Below are positions 33,901-44,431 of a stretch of 64,000 nt of DNA, piece after piece. Each line of letters begins with the position of its first letter. Positions within the stretch are counted from its first letter, which is position 1. The position numbers were made by a program, and so were the translations under genes. The notes below the pieces were generated by a model. The model did no database searches and was not told where the DNA came from. It saw nothing but the letters and a program-made list of their open reading frames with translations. Source of the stretch: Gossypium raimondii (lineage: Eukaryota > Streptophyta > Magnoliopsida > Malvales > Malvaceae); contig NC_068570.1 of assembly GCF_025698545.1 (NCBI RefSeq), positions 1,488,001-1,552,000 on the forward strand, given 5' to 3'.

Positions 33901-36548
33901 ATGGAAAATTCTAAACCAGCTTTTTCCCTAAATCCTTTCCATAGCCCAACTAAAGGACCGGAAGACTATTCAACTATGTCAGTTGGCATCGGTCAAACTC
34001 AGACAGATCATCAAGGTAGACTAATGGAAGATTTCAAGACTCAAAATACTGGTTCTCTTGGAATTTCACGTAATCATCTTGAGAACATAATTTCTCATCA
34101 CGGTTCTAGTCCGAAGCATGGAGGTTCTGATATTGACCTTTTAGTATCGCCCCGTGAGCTTGCTTTACCCCCTATTGCTATTGGATCTCGACAATATACT
34201 GAAGATACCAATTCTATTGTTAGTTCTTATATCATGAATGGTAGTAGCAATAACATCATTTTGCCACCTTCTTCAAATGAAGATAAATCGAGTAAGCTTG
34301 CCGTGCCCCATCCTGCTGAATCTGTTCGAGATACTTCTTTTGATTCCAAAAGTAATAACTACACGACATCACCCACCAGTCCTACTCAACCCCATTCTGC
34401 GGCCAACACTGATATTTTGCATGGACAGAAGAGCCAAGGTGATGATTCTCTTTCGAATTCTCATTCACTGCTTGATGGAATTGGTTTATCTTATCCCGAG
34501 GCCGACTGTTCTAACGAGGCAGAAATAGGAGATGATAAAACCAAGGATCGTGTACCCCAAATCAAAAATCTTATGCTGCCTCATCAAAGGATTATCAATT
34601 CTTCTGTTGAATCTCCAAGATTCATTAAGCAAGGTTCTTTTAATAGAATTCATATCGATACAGCAGCACCTTTTGAATCCGTTAAGGAAGCTGTCTCAAA
34701 GTTCGGAGGAATCGTTGATTGGAAAGCTCATAAAGTGCAAAGCATAGAGGTAAAAGCTTTAGATATGTTGTTTATCATGAAATTGTGATTTTGTTGTCTT
34801 TAGTGACCATTGTGAATTTTTGTGTGTCGTAGAGACGTAAGCTTGTAGAACAAGAACTCGATAAGTTACACGTTGAAATGCCTGAATATAAGAACCGGTT
34901 GGATGAAGCAGAAGAGGAGAAGTTTAAAGTATTAAAGGAGCTAGACAGCGCGAAGAGATTAATAGAAGAACTAAAGGTGAGTCTCGAGAGAGCACAAACT
35001 GAAGAAGATCAAGCAAAACAAGATTCTGAACTTGCCAAGCTAAGGATGGAAGAGAGGGAACAAGGGATTGCCGATGAGGCTAGCATTGCAGCAAAGACAC
35101 AGCTCGAGGTTGCTAAAGCGAGACATGAAGCAGCGATTGTGGAGCTGGCAACCATTACCGATGACTTGGAAGCACTACGGAACGAATATTCTTCTTTGAT
35201 AGTTGAGAGAGATGTCGCGTCTAAGAGAGCTGAAGAAGCTGTTAACGCTTCGAGAGAGGTTGAGAAGACAGTGGAATACTTAACGATTGAACTGATTACG
35301 ACAAAGGAGTCATTAGAATCGGCACATGCTGCTCATTTGGAAGCAGAAGAGAAACGGATTACGGTAGCTATGGCTCGAGACCAAGATACACTCCAATGGA
35401 AGAAGGATTTAAAACAAGGTGAAGAGGAGTTGCAGAGAATCAATCAGCAAGTGAATTATGCAAAGGAGTTGAAATCGAAGTTAGACACTGCTTCGGCTTT
35501 GTTACTTGATTTGAAAGCCGAATTATCTGCTTATAAACTGAAGGAGAAAACTGATGGACACTCGAATGACGAGCTACCAACGGAAATAAAACTTGATACC
35601 GATATGCAAGCTGCAATTGCTTCAGCAAAGAAGGAACTTGGAGAGATGAAGAACAATATCAAAAAAGCCAAAGCGGAAGTCGAAACTTTGAAGGCGGCTG
35701 CTAATTCATTAAAATCAGAGCTTGAAAAGGAAAAGTCTAAGCTGGACAGTACTCAATCGGAAGCCGCCCTATTACAGACAGAGAAGACACCTGCACCGCT
35801 AAAACCACTACAGGAGGCTACACAAGAGGCTGAGAAGGCAAAGTCACTTGCTCAAATGACTCGTGAAGAGTTCATCAAAGCAAAGGAAGAAGCAGAGCAA
35901 GCGAAAGCTGGAGCAAGTACTATCGAGAGTAGGTTACTTGCCGCTCAAAAGGAAATCGAAGCTGCTAATGTTTCGGAGAAGTTAGTTTTAGCTGCCATTA
36001 AAGCATTACAAGTGAACGAATCGGCTCAAAACATCGGCAATGCGAATTCGCCCCAAGAGATAACAGTTTCCTTAGAAGAGTATTACCAGCTCAGTAAACG
36101 TGCATACGAAGCCGAAGAAAAGATCGAAATGAGGATGGCAGCAGTCAATTCTCGAATCGAAGCAGCTAAGAAATCACAATCGAAAAGCTTGGAAAAGCTA
36201 GAAGAACTAAACAAAGAGATGGCCGAAAGAAAAGAAGCACAAAGAATCGCTACAGAGAGAGCCGATAAGGCCAACGAAGGTAAGTTAAAAATAGAGCAGG
36301 AGTTGAGAAACTGGAGATCCGAACACGAACAACAACAAACAGATACGGAACCAAACCACGGAGAAAACATTCCGCCAAGTACGGAGGAAAAGAAAGAATC
36401 TGATGACACTGAGCCTGCACCTCCACCTGCGGGTCCTACCGCTAATATGAATGACACACCCCCGGAACCAAAACCGAAGAAAAAGAGAAAGTCAATCATC
36501 CCAAAGATATTCATGTTTTTGTCCCGAAGGAAATCGAAGACCTCGTAG
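33901..36548 (+). CDS. WEB1: WEB1-family coiled-coil protein (DUF827)
   Basis: Exons 33901-34749 and 34833-36548 join in frame to 854 residues. WEB1 proteins, with PMI2, stabilise actin-based chloroplast movement under blue light in the cytosol. The first 230 or so residues are Ser/Asn-rich and low in structure. The conserved domain begins about SPRFIKQGS and ESVKEAVSKFGG, then RRKLVEQEL (from 284). A continuous coiled coil rich in Glu, Lys and Ala follows to about 780, with DATAARDQ-like 'VAMARDQD' blocks typical of the family. The tail is Pro-rich and ends in a basic cluster with PKKKRK. I chose the ATG at 33901; the upstream TTG is not a normal start. The adjacent DEM gene suggests the orthologue of the WEB1-like gene At4g33390. 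Confidence 0.88.
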
Positions 36549-36799
36549 GTCATCGACGAAGCCACTTTGTTATGTTTGCTGCTGTGATTTCGCCTCCCAT
36601 TTTTTTTAAACTGGATTTGTCACAGCTGCTAAAATTTTGTTTACGCATTCAGTGTAAATTCTAGTGATTATTTTGATTTACCATAAGGTTTGAGATCAAT
36701 AAAGATATTTGGTTCTATATTTTGCTATTTTCTTGAAATTTTCAGAGTTCGGAATCGGATTGGGTTTATACCAATAAAAACTAAGTATCTTAACCTTTT

Positions 36800-36935
36800 T
36801 TTGGTGCAATTCATGCACCCTTGACAGCAATATATTACGGATATGCACACATCACAAGCAAGTAATCCTTATAACTCGAACCAACGATGTGAGATATGGG
36901 ATAAACACTTATGACCAATAAACCGAATATTGGGG
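36800..36935 (-). mobile_element. SINE-like fragment (family 2)
   Basis: The minus strand reads 'ttattggtcataagtgttta', 'tcacatcgttggttcgagt' (B-box-like) and 'gattacttgcttgtgatgtg', with 'gcaattcatgcaccc' beyond. It lies between the WEB and DEM genes. Confidence 0.55.
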
Positions 36936-37098
36936 TTTAAAAGTTTTTTTTTAAATACATATTACTTTTATATAATAATATTTTTAATTTAAAACATAAA
37001 CCACTTAACTCATAATTAAATTAGCATCACTTAACTTGTAACACTAAACTCAAATCACCTACTTTCAAATGGTAATAGTAAAGTTGATAGTAGTAAAA

Positions 37099-37310
37099 TT
37101 AATTACTTATCATAGATGGCGGACAATCTAGTTTCATGCCTATTTCACCCCGTATTGGGGGATTTTCGACTCCTTCAAGAGTGATGAGCACAAAGTCGAC
37201 AAATCCCCCAACATGTTCAATATTGTCTTCAACCAGAATTTTGTGATCTAACTTTGACAAGAACTCGAATGCCTTAAGCAATAAGTTCAACAAAATGGAA
37301 ACATCTAATC
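37099..37310 (-). other. Unrecognised protein-like open frame
   Basis: A minus-strand frame of about 70 residues contains LLKAFEFLSKLDHKILVEDN and EHVGGFVDFVLITLEGVENP and ends at a stop near 37099. The residue mix looks coding and not AT-driven. It has no ATG start (the frame opens after a stop at about 37315) and no domain I know. It could be an exon of a decayed gene or transposon in the 3' flank of DEM. Confidence 0.25.
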
Positions 37311-37784
37311 AATGGCTTCAAAGGCAGATTGTGCATGCCGCACAATCACTTATCAAAAAAATGTGGACATTCACACTTGGTGGTAAGGTTTGAGCCCATA
37401 CCCTACAGACATAATAAGGCACTTGTGTGCAACTTCACTACCAAGTCAACACCGATCGAGAACAATACCAAGAATCAGAAATCCTAAACACACCCAAATA
37501 TTGAGAGCAAAATACAAACATTGATATCAATAACAGCTTCATTTAGAATTAGAACTAAAACACAACAGTAACAAGTGATAACATAAGGAGTTACACAATA
37601 GAAAATGCTAGCAAATAAGGAAATCACTAACAGTCTTTATCCAGATAAAACTTGCAAACAACACTTCAATCTAACAAGGAAAACAACATTTTAGAAGGCT
37701 CTAAAATTGCAGTCTCGACTTTTTCAATTACATTTGGAAAGCGACCAAATAAAGGAAGAGCATGCGTTTATACGAACCATGTCA

Positions 37785-40263
37785 TCAGCGCCTGCTGGAT
37801 ATGCTGAACGAGCTGACCTTTAGTGGGGTAGCAATAACCAGTGGAGCTTCAGGTGAATCACTGACTGCAAACTTATCGTGCATGAAACGACTGTCGACAA
37901 TAGAGTCATCCTTAAGGACTATCTTGTAACAATAGCAGCTCTTCAAACCCTCTTGATTATGGTAGCATTCATGAGACCCGTTCTTCACTTGTTGGAAGTT
38001 CCATATGACACTAAACTTGCCTACCGTTGCAACCAAATGACGCTCTTGCTTCCCGTTCTCGGTGACCTACGTTAATGTAAGGTAACACACATGGTCATGG
38101 TTAAAGATTTTATTCATTGAACTAAGAAAAACCACAAAAAGAATAGTCATCATCGGAGTGGAAAAACGTGCGGCAAGCACAATAGCAATAACATTGGTCA
38201 ATTATCTATTAAGCGACAATGAGGTCTTTAGAGACTCTTTTCCACTCTCACCTAGCCATCCATCACAAGTTTATTGCTGTAATTCTACGAAACTTAAAAC
38301 CGAAAAACTTGTCTATAGAACATTTTAAGGATAGGGATGTCACTCAAAAGGAACAGTGATCGAATACCGCGGACGTAATTGAATTTTGAGGGACTAAAGC
38401 AGCCTAGGAATCAAAATGCAACTAAATTTGCTGGATCGTATAGTATCAAATCCGAGCAAAGCAATAAACCAAATAACTCTACATACAAAACCAACAACTA
38501 AGCTCTTGATCCAAAATTAGATGGTAAGTTACTCGAATCTACATCATGGACATTAAAATGAAGCTAAGCAGCTAAAAGCACAAGCAATAAGGCAGTATAT
38601 AAATTACAGGGTAATGTATGCTTACCCATGAAAACTGAGCATTACGGAACTTGTTATTAACCCCAGCTAGATGTGAATCGAGCGGAGTCAACTTTAACAA
38701 CCTCGGAGCCGCTACCCTGTGCCCCATACGTCCATTAAACCCAGTCTTTGTCTTACCGTCCTTATCAGTGAAAAGGGTGCAGATAAGGATCAAATATGTA
38801 TCAGTTGTGCCCAATATCCATTTCCCATCGAAGGTAACATCGACATGAGTGATAGGCGAACCAAGACCCGGGAAAGCTGTCTTTGCCTGTCTCATAGAAG
38901 TGATTGAATATAGCCTAATCTTCCCATCAAGTGACCCTACAACAATAGAACCATCCCCTGTTGTTGCAAAGCATTGAAAGTTAGTCCCTCTTGAAAACTG
39001 ATGCCCTTGTGTCCAATTCAAAACTGGGGTACTAGTAGCAAGATTCTGAACTATCCCGTTTCGATCTCGCATATCCCATCTGCAAAGCCGATTATCGTCG
39101 AGTCCTAAAAATGTTGCCCCCGATGGATCCAATTGTGCTCCTTTGCTATCATTAGCAATATCCCTCATTGTAATTTCAGTTCCATCTTTCCCGAACTTCC
39201 ATTCAGTAACAATCTTCCCAGTCTCGATATCTAGCTGATGAAGCCCTGTTGTATGAGGCTTCCCTTCGGTTTTAGGACTCATTAGCAACATGTTCGTCTC
39301 GGCTCTCATTAAAAGTGCCTTCCTCGGCGTTGAATGCACCGAATTCAAACCACTTCTTTGATTTCCATTATCAAAATTAACATAAACACCTTTACCTTGA
39401 ATCCCATGAGTGAAATTCTTAACAACTTGAATACCTGAATCACCAACCAAGAAACTATTATCCAATGCCCCTAAAGCCAAGCTTTGTATCCCTCCATTCG
39501 CGGCCTCTTCGAACTCCTCTCTTAGATCTTGATTTGCCCTCACCGGAGTCGCTGACCGTGGACTCTTAGAGAAAGCATCCTCAGCGTCTTCCCAAATAGA
39601 ATCATCAGCTGCTTCGGGATTTGCCCACCCAATAAAATCTTTCCCATATACCTTAACTTTATTAGCATCATTTGATTCCATCTTATAAGTATTCTCAAAC
39701 GAACAATCATTAAATTTGCTAACAAAGCTCTTATACTCTTCATCACTAAAAAATTTCATTGCCCAAACACCTTTAGCTACAAAATCAACCCTACGTTGAT
39801 CTCCAAAGCTTTTCAACTGCATTTCAACCCCAACTTTCACTCTAATTTTATTACCCACTTTCATAACCCACCAAACATCTCCACTTTCTTCCTCATTTTC
39901 GCTCTCTTCACCATCTTCCGCTCCATCCTGACCGTCGATCTTCGCCGTCTTGATGAAAGCGTAAGATGTTAACTTCTCGGATGTAACCCATTTCGCTTTA
40001 GGAGTGTTGCCGCCGATGTGAAGGTAAAGCTTCACGGCATTTTTGAGAGATGGGTTTGGGGTGTTGGATGTTGGGTATTTGAGTTTTAAAGCTTCCAGTT
40101 TAGCCGCTACTTCGTCGAGAGACGACGGCGTTTTGGGTCTTCGACCGGAAGAAGATCTCTCCGGCGTATCGTCTTTGGAATCTTGGTAGTTTTCTTCTTC
40201 TTCTTCGTATTCTTCTTCATCGGAGTCGGAAATTAGCTCCTCGCGACTGTGAGAGCCACCCAT
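37785..40263 (-). CDS. DEM: DEM / VID27-like protein
   Basis: Two coding exons, 38626-40263 and 37785-38066, join in frame (AQFSW|VTENGKQ) to 639 residues. Tomato DEM (defective embryo and meristems) and Arabidopsis DEM1/2 are needed for meristem and embryo development; yeast Vid27 is the distant relative. The N-terminus MGGSHS is a possible myristoylation site. An acidic stretch (about 10-30) and a second one near 120-135 precede a central conserved region with [22 protein letters not shown]-terminal WD40-like VID27 domain follows ([57 protein letters not shown]). The biochemical function is unclear. The start at 40263 is the first ATG and fits family proteins. Confidence 0.9.
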
Positions 40264-40887
40264 TGTTGCTGAAAAGAGGATTTGGGAAATAGGGGTTTCC
40301 TTTTCTGGGATCTAATGAGAAGAAGCAAAATGGGGTTAACAATGAGCGCCAATTTTTGAAATTCGAAATTAGGGGAGCCGCTGATTTTATTTGAGGCCTT
40401 TTTTCGTTTCCCACGTTTACTAGGGTTTTGAAAAAAAGGTTTAATTATGTCCAAGTCCTTGATACTATTCAAACTTTTGAAATTTAATTTTCCTTTTCAA
40501 GTATATTTTTATTTCAAGGAATTTATTTATACTCATTTTGGTTTAAGAAAATTTTTTTAAATGGAAAGTATTGAAGGAAACCTATTTGGTTGAAATTTTA
40601 GAAAATGAAAATTTAAAAATAATGATATTTGAACTAGATTGACTAGTTGAACAAGTTTGACTCAGAACTGGTCAAAGTATCAATCCGAAGAATGACATTG
40701 AATCAGGTGGATCGAGAATAAGTATGAATCGGATGAGCTGATGGTTGAATCAATTTTTTTCTATTTTTAATATTTTTTAATTAAACTTGTCAGATCAACG
40801 AACCAATGGCTTGATCAGCTTGATCGTCGGTTTAGTTCTAAAAACATTGGTAACAAATTGTTTTTATTATTTTCGTTAAAAATATTT

Positions 40888-43161
40888 TGTAACACCGTAA
40901 ATGATAAGTAAAATAAGGGTTTTCTTTCTTTAAACATGTTGTAATAAACTTGAATTTAATAAAAAAATTAATGGTATTAATTAAATTAAAAATCATTTAA
41001 CTAAATTTTCTAAAATAAAAGTAACAAAACTAAAATTTAAAATTACGAATAATAGAATTATTTGAAATATATTCGAAGCTTTGTGTCTTTATATATATAA
41101 TTAAAAATATATTTTATTTAAAAAATTAATTCAATTATTAATATTATTGATATTTTTCAATTTATTTATTATTAGATATATTTATTGAATTCATATGTCA
41201 ATTTCGAAAACCGAAATTATGAGTCCTTTTTTTGGGCTTAAAAGGTTTAATTTTGCTCGGTACTTATACTTTTTAAACATTTAAAATTACATCCTTTATT
41301 ATTCTTAAGGAATTTCTTTTACTTGTCTTATTTGAAATCTAAAATCTAAATGGTAACATTGGTAATGATTTTTTAAGGAGTTTATAAGTATAATTATAAA
41401 TACAATCTATTCTCACAATAAATGTCCCAATAATTAGAATCAATTTAATAAAAGTATAATCGAATATCGACTTGATTAGAAAATGACTAAAACGCTATTA
41501 ATTTTACAAATTAAATTGTATTATTATGAAAGTATTTTTTATATATTTTATATAAAATCAAACGTAAACTCACATATAATGTGAGATTTGAATTTAGGAT
41601 GCTATGGTTTTTAAAACTTGGTTATTACATAATTTTCAATAAATATAATTTTACATAATTTTTCATTCCACATCATGAATGTGATATAATTTATTCTATT
41701 TAAAGTTCTATGTTTCTTTATTTTTTTTAAAAAGTAAATGTATAATGAAAATCCATGGAATAAGTGGAAAATAAGAGGATTAAATTGAAATTTTACCAAA
41801 ATGAGAAAAGATACAAAAGTGAATATTGGGATATTACAAGGATAAAATAATCATTTTCAATGAAGATAAATATCATGATATTAATTGGTAAGAAATTATG
41901 TCAAAACATGATTGGTTAGAATTTTTATTTGATTATAATATTAATTATTTAATTGAGATATTTGTACGGAACAATGAAGAAATTTCTTCATGCGTTCCGT
42001 ATACATGAAGAGAAAGTTTTTCATATCTTAATTTTTGATCCATTAGCTTCCAGATTTCTTGGAATTTTTCATAGGCACCAAAGAAGAAAAATGAAGTAGA
42101 GATTTTAGAGAGTATGATCATCAATTTAGCAGCAAGAAAAAGTAGATGAAAGTGAAGAAAATTGGAAGAAAATAGAAGGATAGTCATGAATTGAAGAAGC
42201 AAACGTAAGGAAATTCTCGATAAAAGAGGTAAGTTTTCATATTAGTTTTATTTGTATTTCAAAGAATTGAGTCAGGTATGTTATGATTGGAATGTATGAT
42301 ATGTGAATTTAATCAAGATAGCATGGATAGTAAGTATTTTTAGAACGAATGATTACAGATATTAAGTTTTTATGAGAAAAGAGTGATATGATTTGTGTCA
42401 CGAGAAATGTTAAGGTAAAGACATGAAAATGTTACTAACATATGAATTTATAAGATTAATTGAATAGTAATCAAAAGTATAATGATTATATACATTCAAT
42501 TGAAAGTTAATGCAAAGAATCATGGAAAAGTAAATATTTTCACTAAAACAATTTTTGGACAGCAACAGTAGTTTAACTTTTAAAATTCACGAAAATTATA
42601 AAAGGCGAGTTAAATGATGAACCAAGTAATAAATTAAACCTTAATGAATCTAGTTTTGTATGGAAGAAACGGTTTAAGCAATGGATCGTAGATTATGAGA
42701 TAAATAAATTTAAGTGAGACAATATCATATTGATTTTGGATTCCCTGTTCTTAACTTTGAAAAATCATTAAAATTGTGAAAAAATACTTAAGAGATGAAA
42801 TTTATATATATAAAATCTTAATGAAACTATTTTCAAAAGAAACAAACGGAAACATTATCCGAATTTTGTACTAAAAGATAAATAATTTTTAATGGAGAAT
42901 GGTCAAAGTTGTCTAAGAGCAAAACAAGCGAAGATTTGAAGAAAATACCATATTAATTAGCTTATTTGAAATTCTGAAATTTTATAGTAAAATTTCACTG
43001 AGTCTAGTTTCAAAAATAACAAGCGGTATTGATTTTGAATTTTGTAGGCTAAGATATAAATAATTTAGTGACTACTACTCAAGTAGACAATCTTGTTAAG
43101 AGTATATGTGTAATTAGTGAAAGAATAATTAATGTTACATATAACCATGCTATATTAAAAG

Positions 43162-43193
<32 letters not shown>

Positions 43194-43583
43194 GATTTGG
43201 AGGAGGAAAATAATAGAAGGGTTGTAATAATAAGAAGCTTACATAAGAGATGGAATGATCAACATGTAAGAGATGTTTAAATGAAATTGACGAGACATTA
43301 AGTGAGTAATTGTTATATGATGAATTAATGAAGTATTAATTGATAAGTTGAAGTATTATATGGATTTAAATTGAAAAGGGTGAAAAGTTTTATATGATAC
43401 TAAATTAAAGTTAAGTGAAATTAAAGTGACAAATATAATGAATAGTTATTATCATGAAAATTGTTTGCAATCGACTACCAAATTACTTGATATAATGGAT
43501 TGAAATAGTATGAGTTGCTTTCGGAATGTAACATGACATCACACATCCGTATCTGATGGCTGGGTTGGGTATGAGGTGTCACA
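40888..43583 (+). mobile_element. Candidate long solo LTR of a second family
   Basis: It starts TGTAACACCG and ends 'gtatgaggtgtcaca', ends typical of a plant LTR type whose tail reads like 'ccgtatctgatggctgggtt'. The AT-rich body includes 'gaaattctcgataaaagagg' followed by a splice-donor-like 'taagtttt'. The flanking 5-mers (tattt and tttat) do not match, so the boundaries are tentative. No gag-pol was found. An (acat)n run lies at 43164-43191. Confidence 0.5.
43164..43191. repeat. (ACAT)n microsatellite
   Basis: Seven consecutive acat units within the candidate LTR. Confidence 0.85.
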
Positions 43584-43789
43584 TTTATACACAAAAAGTT
43601 ATCTTTTTATTATTATTATTTGAAAGTTAGTCCTATTGTTAACACTATTAGCATTTTTCATTAAAGTTTACTCTAATATTAGATTTGCTTATTGTGTTCA
43701 TAACGATTTGCTTCTAAAGTTGATGTGCTTCCATAGATGTAATAGCAACAAATTTTGATTAAAAATACTAATGGTATCAACAATTCGAT

Positions 43790-43925
43790 TAGGGTTTTAG
43801 TATTATTGTCAAAGTAGGAGGATGCAGATTCGAGTACGCTGAAGCGCATTTATCTTCCTATATAAGGGTTGGAGAAGGGTTATGAATAATTCTGAATATT
43901 GTATAAAAAAACAATTGAACTAGAA
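43790..43925 (+). mobile_element. tRNA-derived SINE (family 1)
   Basis: It contains 'tattattgtcaaagtagga', B-box-like 'gattcgagtacgc', 'tgaagcgcatttatcttcc', 'gggttggagaagggttatg' and a tail 'attgtataaaaaaacaattg'. The 3' half agrees well with 62283-62416. Confidence 0.6.
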
Positions 43926-44235
43926 TTTTTAAATAAAGAAAGAAAAACTTGATTCAAGTAGCGAGACTAACAACATATTTTAATCTAAAGACTCACTCTC
44001 TTAGATTGATACAAAAATCAAAACCCTACAAATACATTTTTGTTTTCATAATATTATACTTGTTCCCATAGCAATCTATACTAAAAATAATAATTTTGCC
44101 AATATGTGGTAAAAAATTGATATCCCTTAAATAAGTATTCAAGTTCGAATCTTATGAATAAAGAAAACAATATTGAGAGCATTTTATCCCGCTTAAGAGT
44201 TCAGCCCTACTTGATTATGAATTTTATCGGACAAA

Positions 44236-44260
44236 TAATAATAATAATAATAATAATAAA
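44236..44260. repeat. (AAT)n microsatellite
   Basis: About eight ata/taa trinucleotide units in the 3' flank of SCP2. Confidence 0.85.
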
Positions 44261-44431
44261 TTCAACAAAAACATATTTAGTTCAACAAAACAAAAGGTTA
44301 TTATTACAACCAAACCATTCTAGTAAAATAGAAGCTTTCACACATGGTATTAGTACATATAAAGCAATGATAATGAAAGAGATTCATACATATAGAAGCC
44401 TTCATGGTTCACACTTTAGCTTCATCTTAGT

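Noticed and set aside
36083-36565. 160-residue minus-strand frame
   Set aside because: It is the antisense shadow of the WEB coiled-coil exon, where Glu/Lys codons read as Ser/Phe/Leu.
40888-43583. Considered as part of a full-length LTR retrotransposon
   Set aside because: No second LTR, primer-binding site or gag-pol was found, so only a candidate solo LTR is reported.
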